From: Xylophilus sp. GW821-FHT01B05
Lineage (GTDB): Bacteria > Pseudomonadota > Gammaproteobacteria > Burkholderiales > Burkholderiaceae_C
Direction: 5' to 3'
DNA: 64,000 bases
Assembly: GCA_038961845.1 (NCBI GenBank)
Contig: CP152408.1
Coordinates: 2,914,001 to 2,978,000 of the forward strand
This document shows positions 47,516 through 56,599 of the stretch, in pieces; within the stretch, counting starts at the first letter, position 1; every line of letters starts with the position of its first letter. The position numbers were made by a program, and so were the translations under genes. Under the pieces are notes generated by a model, which did not search any database, had not been told where the DNA came from, and saw only the letters and a list, made by a program, of their open reading frames with translations.

Positions 47516-47701
47516 TTTAGGCACGGCGGCCTGCTCCCCGGCCTTGGGCGCGGGAGCCTCGTCTTTCTTGTCATCCTCTGTCGGCGGATGCTTGTGTGCC
47601 GCCGCGGCTTCCCGGTCGCGGTCGGAGCCGGACAGCGCTGCGAGCGCATCCGGCAGGTGCAGAACGTCGGTCATTTTCTTGATGTCACTGGCGGTGCTCA
47701 T
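47507..47701 (-). CDS. Small hydrophilic hypothetical protein
   Basis: A 64-residue product starting MSTASDIKKMTDVLHLPDALAALSG, rich in Asp, Glu, Lys, Ala and Pro, with a low-complexity end (TEDDKKDEAPAPKAGEQAAVP) that looks disordered. The ATG at 47701 has AAGGAGCA seven bases upstream, which is better spaced than the ATG at 47707. I know no family. It is convergent with the 47117 gene. It is plausible as a gene because of the good ribosome-binding site, but codon evidence is weak at this length. Confidence 0.55.
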   Translation of the reverse strand: MSTASDIKKMTDVLHLPDALAALSGSDRDREAAAAHKHPPTEDDKKDEAPAPKAGEQAAVPKSG

Positions 47702-47814
47702 GGTCATGCTCCTTGGGGTTCTTCCAAGCTAGCACCGGCCCCCGTGACGCGGGCGTAGGACACCAGCCCGAGCATTTCGCCGCAAGGCCTACGCCAGGCC
47801 TGCAAGGACCGCCG

Positions 47815-49110
47815 TCAGTCCAATGCGTTGACGCCGCACCAGCGCGCCATGAACACCGCCAGCACGGCGGCGGTCTGCATCAGGCTGTCTATCGATACCC
47901 ACTCGTCGATGCCGTGGATGCTGGCGCCGGTCGGGCCGTAGCATACGGCTGGCGTATTGCCGTAGAGGTTGAAGAACTTGGCATCCGTGGTGCCGGTGAA
48001 GGCGGTCGGCTCCAGCGTCTGGCCCAGCACCTCCAGGTGGCATTTGGACAGCTCTGTCACGATGGGCTCGTCCAGGTCCAGCGCAAAGCCATCGGCCTGA
48101 AAGCCCTGGTACACGACCTCATAGCGCAGGCTGTCATGCGCGGGGTGCGCCGCATAGGCGGCAGCCAGCACCGCTTCGACCTGGGCCTTGACCTGCGCCA
48201 CCTTCATGTCGGGATAGAAGCCAATACGGATGTCGCTGCGGCAGGCCGATGGCACGGACGACGCCCATTCACCGCCCTGCACCTTGCCCAGGTTGAAGTT
48301 GATCGGATGCGCATGGTGCGCATAGTTGCGGTAGCGCGCGTCAGGTGCGTTCCAGCGCTGCTCCAGCTTCTTGAGTTCTGCAAACAGGTACATCGAGAAG
48401 TCGATGGCCCCGACCCCGGTCTGCGCCACCGAGGCATGGGCCGGCTTGCCCAGCACCTCGATGCTCAGCCACAAGACCCCCAACTGGCAGGTCATGATGC
48501 CGCCCAGCGGCTCGGGGATGATGGCGGCGTCGGCCCGGTAGCCCGCCACCAGGCAGGCCAGCGCGCCATTGCCGGTGCACTCTTCCTCAACCACCGACTG
48601 CAGGACCACCGGCGACGCCGGCTCCAAGCCTAGGTCCTGCAGCGCCTTGTAGGCCATGCAATAGGCCACGATGCCGGCCTTCATGTCCGCCGCGCCGCGC
48701 CCATACAGGCGGTCACCCTCCAGCACGGGCTGGAATGGCGGGTGCCGCCACAGCGCCTCTGCCCCTACCGGCACCACGTCGATGTGCCCGTTGAAGATCA
48801 GCGACTTGCCCTTGACCGGGCCACGCGGCTGGTGGATGCCGACGACATTGGTGCGGCCTTCGTAGGACACGATGGAGGGCGAATAGGCCGGGTGCTGCTT
48901 GATGCGCTCTTCGTCTATCTGGAACTGGTCCACCCGCAGGCCCAGACCCGAGAACACATCGGCCATGTAGTCCTGCGCGCCCTGCTCATGCCCCAGCAGC
49001 GAGCCGTGGGACACCAGGGTGCTGAGCATGGCGATGGCCTCGCTGCGCGTGGCGTGCGCCGCGGCGGCGATCTGCGCTTCTGTGGTGGAGATGCTGGAGG
49101 TCGGTTGCAT
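47815..49110 (-). CDS. M20-family peptidase/deacylase (ArgE/DapE-like)
   Basis: The 431-residue zinc hydrolase shows the M20 pattern: FNGHIDVVPVGAEALWRHPPFQPVLEGDRLYGRGAADMKAGIVAYCMAYKAL with metal ligands, VVLQSVVEEECTGNGALA with the catalytic and bridging Glu residues, IIPEPLGG, and VFGTTDAKFF-like FTGTTDAKFFNLYGNTPAVCYGP for the last ligand region. It belongs to the acetylornithine deacetylase/succinyl-diaminopimelate desuccinylase group, yet dapE is separate, so it probably acts on another N-acyl amino acid or peptide. Start at 49110 (MQPTSSIST) or the in-frame ATG at 49152 are both possible. Confidence 0.88.
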   Translation of the reverse strand: MQPTSSISTTEAQIAAAAHATRSEAIAMLSTLVSHGSLLGHEQGAQDYMADVFSGLGLRVDQFQIDEERIKQHPAYSPSIVSYEGRTNVVGIHQPRGPVKGKSLIFNGHIDVVPVGAEALWRHPPFQPVLEGDRLYGRGAADMKAGIVAYCMAYKALQDLGLEPASPVVLQSVVEEECTGNGALACLVAGYRADAAIIPEPLGGIMTCQLGVLWLSIEVLGKPAHASVAQTGVGAIDFSMYLFAELKKLEQRWNAPDARYRNYAHHAHPINFNLGKVQGGEWASSVPSACRSDIRIGFYPDMKVAQVKAQVEAVLAAAYAAHPAHDSLRYEVVYQGFQADGFALDLDEPIVTELSKCHLEVLGQTLEPTAFTGTTDAKFFNLYGNTPAVCYGPTGASIHGIDEWVSIDSLMQTAAVLAVFMARWCGVNALD

Positions 49111-49203
49111 GAGGTGGTCGGCACAAGCGCCGGCGGGGTCGGGATGCTTCATTCTGCATCCCGCCCCCGTCGCCCTCATCCCCGGCAATAGCCCATGCTC
49201 TTG

Positions 49204-50664
49204 CTAGTTGGCTGCCACCGCTTTGAAATCATGGGGCGTCCAGCCGCCGCCAAGTGCCCGGAACGCAGCCACCGCAGCGCGTGCCGATTCGGTCTGGGCC
49301 TGCGCCCGCGCATCCGATGCGCGGAGCAAGTTCTCGTCGGCCTGCAGTACCTCGATCAGGCTCAGCACACCCTTCTGATAACCCGCGAATGAAGCCGCGC
49401 GTGCACGGCCGAGCGAATCCACGCCCTGGCCGAGCACAGCGGCCTGCTCGTCGCGCCGCGCCAGCGCTGACAAGGCGTTTTCCACATCCTCGGTCGCCCG
49501 CAGCACGGCAAGCCGGTACGCCGCCAGCATCTCAGCCTCCTGGCCCTTGGCCTGCGCGATCTGCGCGTCAATGCGGCCGAAATCAAACAGCCGCCAGCGA
49601 AGGCCCAGCACGCCAGCCGCCTGGCTGGCGCCGCTGGTAAACAGGTTGCCAGCAGACACCGATGTCGCGCTGCCAATCAGACCATTCAGGGAGAGCTTGG
49701 GGTAGTACTCGGCCATCGCAGCACCAATGCGCGCGTTCGACGCCGCAAGGCGGCGCTCCGCCACGATGAGATCGGGCCTGCGCGTGAGCAATTCGCCCGG
49801 CGAACCGGTCACCCCGATCTTGGGCGCCAAGGGAATCGCACGCGCCTGTGCCAATTCCGCCTGGTGCGTTCCGGGGGGCGAGCCCAGCATCACGTCCAGT
49901 GCATTCATGGTCGAGTCCAGCGCCGTCAGCAAAACGGGCACCTGTGCGCGGGTCTGGGCAAGCGCGCCTTCTGCCTGGCTCACCTGGAGCTCAGCGGCCA
50001 AGCCTTTGCCATACAGAAGCTTGATGGTCGCAAGCAGTTCCTGCTGCGTTTGCACCTGCTTCTGGACAATGTCCAACCGGGTCTGCAGGCCACGAATATT
50101 GATGTAGATGTCGGCGGTCTGTGCCGCCACCGCCAGCCGTGTGGCCACGGCGCCAGCCTCGGACGCCTGGTAGTCGGCCAATGCTGCTTCCCGGCCGCGC
50201 CGCAAACCACCAAAGATGTCCAGCTCCCAGCTGGCACCGAAATTTGCCTCGTAAGCGCTGCCGTTGCGGTCGAAGCCGGGCTGCGAATTCAGGACCTGGC
50301 CGAGCGGCGTTTCGACAGATTGGTAAGCCCTGGACGCCTGGCCGCTGACAAGGCCCGAAGGCATTAGCGCGGCCTGGGCCGATCCCAGGCCCGCCCGCGC
50401 TTGCGCGACGCGAGCTGACGCTTGAGCCAGATCCAGGTTCTGCTCAAGTGCCAGCGTCACCCACCTTGCCAGTTGCGGATCGCCAAACCCCGCCCACCAG
50501 GCGACAAGGTCGGCATCTGCTATCGCGGTGCCGTGTTCGGCTGCGGGCCGGCTCTGGAAGTGCTCCGGCAGAGGCGCAGCAGGCCGCACGTATTCGGGGC
50601 CGACGGCGCACCCCGTGGAGAGGGCTGCAGCAAGAAGCGTGGCGTAGATCGATTGAGACAACAT
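49204..50664 (-). CDS. Outer-membrane efflux lipoprotein (NodT/OprM type)
   Basis: The 486-residue protein has a lipoprotein signal (MLSQSIYATLLAAALSTGCAVG; lipidated Cys19) and the NodT-type outer-membrane factor sequence: WWAGFGDPQLARWVTLALEQNLDLAQASARVAQARA, FGASWELDIFGGLRRGREAALAD, TGSPGELLTRRPDLIVAERRLAASNARIGAAMAEYYPKLSLNG and LGLRWRLFDFGRIDAQIAQAKG. It should form the trimeric outer-membrane channel of the RND pump encoded at 51448-55625. It is divergent from the tetR gene, and a 24-bp operator-like dyad lies between them. The ATG at 50664 directly precedes the signal peptide. Confidence 0.94.
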   Translation of the reverse strand: MLSQSIYATLLAAALSTGCAVGPEYVRPAAPLPEHFQSRPAAEHGTAIADADLVAWWAGFGDPQLARWVTLALEQNLDLAQASARVAQARAGLGSAQAALMPSGLVSGQASRAYQSVETPLGQVLNSQPGFDRNGSAYEANFGASWELDIFGGLRRGREAALADYQASEAGAVATRLAVAAQTADIYINIRGLQTRLDIVQKQVQTQQELLATIKLLYGKGLAAELQVSQAEGALAQTRAQVPVLLTALDSTMNALDVMLGSPPGTHQAELAQARAIPLAPKIGVTGSPGELLTRRPDLIVAERRLAASNARIGAAMAEYYPKLSLNGLIGSATSVSAGNLFTSGASQAAGVLGLRWRLFDFGRIDAQIAQAKGQEAEMLAAYRLAVLRATEDVENALSALARRDEQAAVLGQGVDSLGRARAASFAGYQKGVLSLIEVLQADENLLRASDARAQAQTESARAAVAAFRALGGGWTPHDFKAVAAN

Positions 50665-50688
50665 GGAATTGGTCCGTGGGTGGTCGTT

Positions 50689-50712
50689 GTGACCATAATA
50701 CCAAATAGTCAC
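50689..50712. promoter_or_regulatory. 24-bp dyad upstream of the outer-membrane gene and tetR, candidate TetR operator
   Basis: It begins GTGACCAT and ends AGTCAC, with arms GTGAC/GTCAC, 24 bases in all. It matches the dyad at 51380-51403 at 16 of 24 positions and has the same length. A second short dyad, TGGTC-GTTGT-GACCA, overlaps it at 50681-50695. Position between the divergent genes fits a repressor site for both. Confidence 0.7.
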
Positions 50713-50751
50713 CATTTGTCCAAACGCCAGGAGTCGCGTAAGCTGGCGTCC

Positions 50752-51369
50752 ATGCAGAAAACATCCACCCACCCCGCCACAGCCCGCGGCCCGGCCGACC
50801 ACGAGGTGCGAGATCAAATCGTGCTTGCAGCCACCGAACATTTCAGCCGCTACGGCTACGAGAAAACCACCGTGTCCGACCTGGCCGGCGCCATCGGGTT
50901 TTCCAAGGCCTACATCTACAAGTTCTTCGAGTCGAAGCAGGCCATCGGGGAAATGATTTGCGCCGCCTGCCTGCGCGAGATCGAGGACGAGATCCGCACG
51001 GCCATTGCCGAAGCCGCCGCCCCCCCGGAAAAGCTTCGGCGCATGTTCAAGGTGGCGACCGAGGCCAGCCTTCGCCTGTTCACCCAGAACCGCAAGCTCC
51101 ACGAGATCGCTGCCTCGGCCGCGACCGAGCGCTGGCAGGCCGCCATTGGGTACGAGCAAGCCATCCAGAAGCTGCTGCGCGAGGTCTTGCAGGAAGGCCG
51201 CCAAGCCGGCGACTTCGAGCGCAAGACCCCCCTGGACGAGACCGCGACGTCGATCTACCTCGTCATGCGACCCTACATCCACCCCCTGCTCCTGCAACAC
51301 AGCATTGATGAGGCCGAAGAGGCGCCATCTCACCTGTCTGGACTGGTGCTCCGAAGCTTATCGCCGTAG
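50752..51369 (+). CDS. TetR/AcrR-family regulator of the RND pump
   Basis: The 205-residue protein has an N-terminal helix-turn-helix at residues about 20-66 (VRDQIVLAATEHFSRYGYEKTTVSDLAGAIGFSKAYIYKFFESKQAIGEMI) and an all-helical ligand-binding C-terminal part. It is divergent from the outer-membrane gene and upstream of the adaptor and pump genes; matched dyads lie on both of its sides (50689-50712 and 51380-51403). Repression of the pump, relieved by a pump substrate, is the likely mode. Confidence 0.93.
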   Translation: MQKTSTHPATARGPADHEVRDQIVLAATEHFSRYGYEKTTVSDLAGAIGFSKAYIYKFFESKQAIGEMICAACLREIEDEIRTAIAEAAAPPEKLRRMFKVATEASLRLFTQNRKLHEIAASAATERWQAAIGYEQAIQKLLREVLQEGRQAGDFERKTPLDETATSIYLVMRPYIHPLLLQHSIDEAEEAPSHLSGLVLRSLSP

Positions 51370-51379
51370 AAATAAAACA

Positions 51380-51403
51380 GTGACCATTGACTAAATTGGT
51401 CAC
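51380..51403. promoter_or_regulatory. 24-bp dyad upstream of the adaptor gene, candidate TetR operator
   Basis: It begins GTGACCAT and ends TTGGTCAC; arms GTGACCA/TGGTCAC are perfect over 7 bases with a 10-base spacer. It lies between the tetR stop and the adaptor ATG, in an AT-rich promoter-like patch, and matches the dyad at 50689-50712. Confidence 0.75.
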
Positions 51404-51447
51404 ATGTCCCAAAATAAAGGTCCTCTTTATTTGTCGATGGGACGTTC

Positions 51448-52560
51448 ATGCTCCGGCGCCGCTTCGCTATCTCCGCAGTCATTTGTGCACTGCCACTTGC
51501 CTTGGCCGCGTGCGGCAAAGGTGCTTCAGTCGACTCTCGCACCGAGCCCCCCTTGGTGCGAGCCGTCACCGTCAGTGGCGCGGCGCCCACCTCTCGCTCA
51601 TTCACAGGAACCGTGGCTGCCCGGGTTCAGAGCGACCTGGGGTTTCGCGTCTCTGGCAAGGTTCTTGAACGGCTGGTAGATGCGGGGCAGGCCGTGAAGA
51701 AGGGCCAGCCGCTCATGCGCATCGATGCGGTCGATCTAAAGCTTGCAGCCGTCGCACAAGAGCAAGCCGTGTCTGCCGCGCAGGCGCGGGCGCTGCAAAC
51801 ATCAGAAGACGAAGCCCGATACCGCGACCTCCGTGGCACGGGCGCCATCTCGTCATCGGCCTATGACCAGGTCAAGGCGGCGGCGGATGCCGCCAAGGCG
51901 CAGCTCAGCGCAGCCCAAGCGCAAGCCGATGTCGCCCGCAACGCGAGCCGCTACACGGAATTGCTTGCCGATGGCGCCGGTGTCGTCACGGAAACCCTGG
52001 CCGAACCCGGCCAGGTGGTGAGCGCGGGGCAGACTGTGGTGCGCCTGGCCCACGCCGGCAACCGCGAGGCGGCGATCCAGTTGCCGGAAACCCTGCGCCC
52101 TGCGATCGGATCCGTTGCCCTGGCCACGCCTTTCGGCAAGGACGGCACGAGCGCCCCCGCCAGGCTTCGGCAGCTCTCGGCCAGTGCGGACCGGCTGACC
52201 CGCACCTACGACGCACGATACGTCCTGGAAGGAGAACTGGCCAACGCGCCCCTGGGCTCAACGGTAACGCTTCAACTGCAAAGCGGGCAACCCACGCAAG
52301 GCGGCATGCAAGTGCCGATCGGCGCGCTGTTTGACGCTGGCAAGGGGCCGGGCGTATGGGTCATCGCCGGTGAACCAGCCAAGGTGTCCTGGCGTGCCGT
52401 GACGGTCGAGCTTCTGGACAGTGACAGTGCACGGGTCTCCGGGCCACTCAAGCTAGACGAACGGATCGTTGCACTCGGCGCGCATCTATTGCGCGAAGGC
52501 GAGCAGGTCAGGGTCGCAGGCCCGGCCGTCAGCGCCAAGGCGGCGGGGGCTCACCCGTGA
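51448..52560 (+). CDS. RND efflux periplasmic adaptor lipoprotein
   Basis: The 370-residue membrane-fusion protein has a lipoprotein signal (MLRRRFAISAVICALPLALAACGKG; Cys22) and the adaptor order: a barrel-sandwich half motif (SFTGTVAARVQSDLGFRVSGKVLERLVDAGQAVKKGQPLMRID), an alpha-hairpin (about residues 95-170, Ala/Gln-rich), then VVTETLAEPGQVVSAGQTVVRLAHAG, and a membrane-proximal domain (VPIGALFDAGKGPGVWVI). It links the pump to the outer-membrane channel. Its stop overlaps the pump start by 4 bases. Confidence 0.94.
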   Translation: MLRRRFAISAVICALPLALAACGKGASVDSRTEPPLVRAVTVSGAAPTSRSFTGTVAARVQSDLGFRVSGKVLERLVDAGQAVKKGQPLMRIDAVDLKLAAVAQEQAVSAAQARALQTSEDEARYRDLRGTGAISSSAYDQVKAAADAAKAQLSAAQAQADVARNASRYTELLADGAGVVTETLAEPGQVVSAGQTVVRLAHAGNREAAIQLPETLRPAIGSVALATPFGKDGTSAPARLRQLSASADRLTRTYDARYVLEGELANAPLGSTVTLQLQSGQPTQGGMQVPIGALFDAGKGPGVWVIAGEPAKVSWRAVTVELLDSDSARVSGPLKLDERIVALGAHLLREGEQVRVAGPAVSAKAAGAHP

Positions 52561-55500
52561 GCGAAAGCCGTTTCAATCTATCGGCACTGGCCGTACGCGA
52601 GCGTTCCATCACGCTGTTTCTGATCTTTCTGATTTCAGTGGCAGGGCTCATCGCGTTCTTCAAGCTGGGCCGGGCGGAAGACCCGCCATTCACGATCAAG
52701 CAAATGACGGTCGTCACCGCTTGGCCGGGCGCCACCGCGCAGGAGATGCAGGACCAGGTCGCCGAACCGCTGGAAAAGCGCCTGCAGGAACTGCGCTGGT
52801 ACGACCGCACAGATACTTACACGCGCCCCGGCCTGGCTTTTTCGATGATTTCCCTGCGCGACGACACGCCGCCTTCGGAAGTCCAGGATGAGTTCTATCA
52901 GGCCCGCAAGAAACTCGGTGACGAGGCCAAGAAACTGCCCGCCGGCGTCATCGGCCCCATGCTCAACGACGAGTACGCGGACGTGACGTTCGCGCTCTTT
53001 GCCCTCAAGGCCAAGGGCGAGCCGCAGCGCCTGCTGGCGCGCGATGCGGAATCGCTGCGCCAGCAACTGCTGCACGTGCCGGGGGTGAAGAAAGTCAACA
53101 TCATCGGCGAGCAGCCCGAACGCATCTTCGTTTCCTTCTCGCATGACCGCCTGGCCACGCTGGGGGTCACGCCGCAGGACATCTTCACCGCGCTCAATGC
53201 GCAGAACGTGCTGACGCCTGCTGGTTCCATCGAGACCCAGGGGCCGCAGGTCTTCGTTCGTGTCGATGGTGCGTTCGACAGCCTGGAGAAGATCCGGCAG
53301 ATGCCCATCATGGCGCAGGGGCGGACGCTGAAGTTGTCGGACGTGGCGAACGTCGAGCGCGGCTACGAAGACCCAGCCACCTTCCTGGTGCGCAACAACG
53401 GAGAGCCGGCGCTGTTGCTGGGCATCGTGATGCGCGACGACTGGAATGGGCTCGACCTGGGCAAGGCGCTGACGGCGGAAGTCACCAAGATCAACACGGA
53501 GCTGCCACTGGGCATGAGCCTGAGCAAGGTGACCGATCAGGCTGTCAACATCGGCTCGGCGGTCGACGAGTTCATGGTCAAGTTCTTTGTCGCCCTGCTC
53601 GTCGTGATGGTGGTGTGCTTTGTCAGCATGGGCTGGCGCGTCGGCATCGTGGTCGCGGCAGCCGTGCCGCTGACGCTGGCGGCCGTGTTCGTCGTCATGG
53701 TCGCCAGCGGCAAGAACTTCGACCGCATCACGCTTGGCTCGCTGATCCTGGCGCTGGGCCTGCTGGTGGACGACGCCATCATCGCCATCGAGATGATGGT
53801 CGTGAAGATGGAGGAAGGCTACGACCGCGTTGCCGCATCGGCCTATGCCTGGAGCCACACGGCGGCCCCCATGCTTTCCGGCACGCTGGTCACGGCCATC
53901 GGCTTCATGCCCAACGGATTCGCGCGTTCCACCGCGGGTGAATACACCAGCAACATGTTCTGGATCGTCGGTATCGCCCTGATCGCCTCCTGGGTGGTGG
54001 CGGTGGCGTTCACGCCCTACCTGGGCGTGAAGCTGTTGCCGGACATCAAGAAGATCGAAGGCGGGCACGAAGCGATCTACAACACCCCGCGCTACAACCG
54101 TTTCCGGCAGGTGCTGGGCCGTGTCATCGCGCGCAAGTGGCTGGTGGCCGGCGCGGTGATCGGCGCGTTCGTGCTGTCCGTCGTCGGCATGGGACTGGTC
54201 AAGAAGCAGTTCTTTCCGACCTCCGACCGGCCGGAGGTTCTGGTCGAGGTGCAGATGCCGTATGGCACCTCGATCGAGCAGACCAGCGCCGCGGCAGCCA
54301 AGGTCGAGGCCTGGCTGGCCAAGCAGGAGGAAGCCCGGATCGTGACCGCCTACATCGGCCAGGGCGCGCCGCGTTTCTTCCTGGCGATGTCGCCTGAACT
54401 GCCCGATCCCTCGTTCGCCAAGATCGTGGTGCTGGCGGGCGACGACAAGGAGCGGGAAACCCTCAAGTTCCGGTTGCGCCAGGCGGTGGCCGACGGGCTG
54501 GCGCCCGAGGCGCAGGTGCGCGTCACCCAGATTGTGTTCGGGCCTCCCTCGCCCTTCCCCGTGGCCTACCGCGTCATGGGGCCGGACCCGGACAAGCTGC
54601 GCGCGATCGCCGACGAGGTCGGAAACGTCATGCGCGCCAGCCCGATGATGCGTACCGTCAACACGGACTGGGGCCCGCGCGTACCCACCCTGCACTTCAC
54701 ACTCGACCAGAACCGCTTGCAGGCCGTGGGCCTGACCTCCAACGCCGTGGCGCAGCAGCTGCAATTCCTGCTGAGCGGGGCGCCGCTGACGGAGGTCCGG
54801 GAGGACATCCGCTCGGTGCAGGTGGTGGGCCGCGCCGCCGGCAACATCCGCCTAGATCCCGCGAAGATCGCCGGCTTCACGCTGGTCGGATCGGCTGGAC
54901 AACGCATCCCGCTGTCCCAGGTGGGCACCGTCGACGTGCGCATGGAAGATCCCATCCTGCGCCGCCGCGACCGCACGCCAACCATCACGGTCCGCGGCGA
55001 CATCGCCGAAGAGCTGCAACCGCCGGACGTTTCCAACGCGGTCCTGAAGCAGCTGCAGCCGATCATCGAGAAGCTTCCTTCGGGCTACCGGATCGAACAG
55101 GCCGGCTCGATCGAGGAAGCCGGCAAGGCCACCACGGCAATGCTGCCCCTGTTCCCGATCATGATCGCGCTCACGCTGCTCATCATCATTTTGCAGGTGC
55201 GCTCGATCGCGGCAATGGTCATGGTGTTCGCCACCAGTCCGCTGGGCTTGATCGGCGTCGCGCCGACCCTGCTGCTGTTCCAGCAGCCCTTCGGCATCAA
55301 TGCGCTGGTCGGCCTGATCGCGCTGTCAGGCATCCTGATGCGCAACACGCTGATCCTGATCGGGCAGATCCATCACAACGAACAGGAAGGACTCGACCCG
55401 TTCCACGCGGTGGTCGAAGCCACGGTGCAACGCGCCCGCCCGGTCATCCTGACCGCCCTGGCCGCGATCCTGGCCTTCATCCCGCTCACCCACTCGGTGT

Positions 55501-55625
55501 TTTGGGGAACGCTGGCCTACACCCTGATCGGCGGCACCCTCGCTGGAACGGTTCTGACGCTCGTCTTCTTGCCCGCCATGTATTCGATCTGGTTCAAGAT
55601 CAGGCCAATTCATTCGCAAAGCTGA
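52557..55625 (+). CDS. RND efflux inner-membrane pump
   Basis: The 1022-residue protein follows the AcrB/MexB-like heavy-duty RND plan of the branch without a long N-terminal variation: an N-terminal span, two large periplasmic loops and twelve predicted membrane spans. Visible blocks are FLISVAGLIAFFKLGRAEDPPFTIKQMTVVTAWPGATAQEMQDQV, GLLVDDAIIAIEMMVVKMEEG (the proton-relay span with Asp pair), SPLGLIGVAPTLLLF and GILMRNTLILIGQI. It expels small hydrophobic or metal-like substrates using the proton gradient; the substrate class is not given by sequence. The pump is of the proton-coupled export type shared with multidrug transporters. Confidence 0.95.
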   Translation: MSESRFNLSALAVRERSITLFLIFLISVAGLIAFFKLGRAEDPPFTIKQMTVVTAWPGATAQEMQDQVAEPLEKRLQELRWYDRTDTYTRPGLAFSMISLRDDTPPSEVQDEFYQARKKLGDEAKKLPAGVIGPMLNDEYADVTFALFALKAKGEPQRLLARDAESLRQQLLHVPGVKKVNIIGEQPERIFVSFSHDRLATLGVTPQDIFTALNAQNVLTPAGSIETQGPQVFVRVDGAFDSLEKIRQMPIMAQGRTLKLSDVANVERGYEDPATFLVRNNGEPALLLGIVMRDDWNGLDLGKALTAEVTKINTELPLGMSLSKVTDQAVNIGSAVDEFMVKFFVALLVVMVVCFVSMGWRVGIVVAAAVPLTLAAVFVVMVASGKNFDRITLGSLILALGLLVDDAIIAIEMMVVKMEEGYDRVAASAYAWSHTAAPMLSGTLVTAIGFMPNGFARSTAGEYTSNMFWIVGIALIASWVVAVAFTPYLGVKLLPDIKKIEGGHEAIYNTPRYNRFRQVLGRVIARKWLVAGAVIGAFVLSVVGMGLVKKQFFPTSDRPEVLVEVQMPYGTSIEQTSAAAAKVEAWLAKQEEARIVTAYIGQGAPRFFLAMSPELPDPSFAKIVVLAGDDKERETLKFRLRQAVADGLAPEAQVRVTQIVFGPPSPFPVAYRVMGPDPDKLRAIADEVGNVMRASPMMRTVNTDWGPRVPTLHFTLDQNRLQAVGLTSNAVAQQLQFLLSGAPLTEVREDIRSVQVVGRAAGNIRLDPAKIAGFTLVGSAGQRIPLSQVGTVDVRMEDPILRRRDRTPTITVRGDIAEELQPPDVSNAVLKQLQPIIEKLPSGYRIEQAGSIEEAGKATTAMLPLFPIMIALTLLIIILQVRSIAAMVMVFATSPLGLIGVAPTLLLFQQPFGINALVGLIALSGILMRNTLILIGQIHHNEQEGLDPFHAVVEATVQRARPVILTALAAILAFIPLTHSVFWGTLAYTLIGGTLAGTVLTLVFLPAMYSIWFKIRPIHSQS

Positions 55626-55666
55626 TCGTCCCTTCTTGCCAATTCAACACACAAAAAAGAACTGCC

Positions 55667-56473
55667 ATGTCGAACTCTAAAGTTGTCGTCATTACTGGCG
55701 TGTCATCGGGCATCGGGCGTGCCACCGCACTGAAATTTTCCAAGCGAGGGTGCCAGGTGTTCGGCACCGTGCGCAACAAGGACAAGGCGCAGGCAATACC
55801 CGGTGTTGCACTCGTCGAGATGGATATCCGCGACGAAGAATCTGTTCAACGTGGAATCGAAAGCATCATTGCCCAAGCCAAGCGCATCGATGTACTGGTC
55901 AACAGTGCGGGCGTGACCTTAATCGGCGCGGCGGAAGAAACGTCCATGACCGAAGCCCGGACGCTATTCGATGCCAACCTCTTCGGCCTCTTGCGCACGA
56001 TCCAAGCGGTGTTGCCACACATGCGCAAGCAACGTTCTGGCCGCATTGTCAATATCAGTTCTGTGCTGGGCTTTTTGCCTGCGCCGTACATGGCGCTCTA
56101 TTCGGCATCCAAGCATGCCGTCGAAGGCCTTTCCGAGACCCTGGATCACGAAGTGCGCCAATTCGGAGTCCGCGTAGCACTTGTCGAGCCATCGTTTACC
56201 AAGACCAACCTGGACCTCAATGCGCCGCAAACAGCTTCCAAAATCCCCGACTACAGCCGGGAGTTCGGTGTCGTCTCCCAGGCTATCCAGAAAAACGTCC
56301 AAAAGGCACCTGAGCCCGATGGCGTAGCCGACACGATTGTGGATGCCGCTTTGGGAGCCTGGAAGATGCGCCGTACGCCCAAAGGAGAGGCCTCTCTTTT
56401 GGCCAAACTGCGCCGCTTCATGCCTGCCGGCCCGGTCGAGAAAGGCCTGAGAAAAACATTTGGGCTGGCCTGA
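55667..56473 (+). CDS. SDR-family oxidoreductase
   Basis: The 268-residue classical short-chain dehydrogenase has the cofactor motif VVVITGVSSGIGRATALKFSKRG, DVLVNSAGVTLIG, the serine region RIVNISSVLGFLPAPYMALYSASKHAVEGLSETLDHEV with the YSASK catalytic Tyr-Lys, and VALVEPSFTKTN. The substrate is unknown. Base composition is less GC-rich than that of its neighbours, which might mean recent acquisition. It starts 40 bases after the pump gene and could be co-transcribed with it. Confidence 0.92.
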   Translation: MSNSKVVVITGVSSGIGRATALKFSKRGCQVFGTVRNKDKAQAIPGVALVEMDIRDEESVQRGIESIIAQAKRIDVLVNSAGVTLIGAAEETSMTEARTLFDANLFGLLRTIQAVLPHMRKQRSGRIVNISSVLGFLPAPYMALYSASKHAVEGLSETLDHEVRQFGVRVALVEPSFTKTNLDLNAPQTASKIPDYSREFGVVSQAIQKNVQKAPEPDGVADTIVDAALGAWKMRRTPKGEASLLAKLRRFMPAGPVEKGLRKTFGLA

Positions 56474-56599
56474 GTCCATTCCTCTCCCAAGTAGTCGGCC
56501 AACTCAGAGACATCGGCTCTGAGTGCCATCTCTTTCAAGGTCTTTGAAAGATCCGAATGGAAGCGGGTGCGCAAGATTGGCGACTGAGCACCTACATGC

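Noticed and set aside
52635..54764. A 709-codon minus-strand frame opposite the RND pump gene
   Set aside because: It is a His/Asp/Arg-rich shadow of the pump gene with no domain.
51448..55625. Assigning a specific drug or metal substrate to the RND pump
   Set aside because: No diagnostic residues or neighbouring resistance genes decide it.
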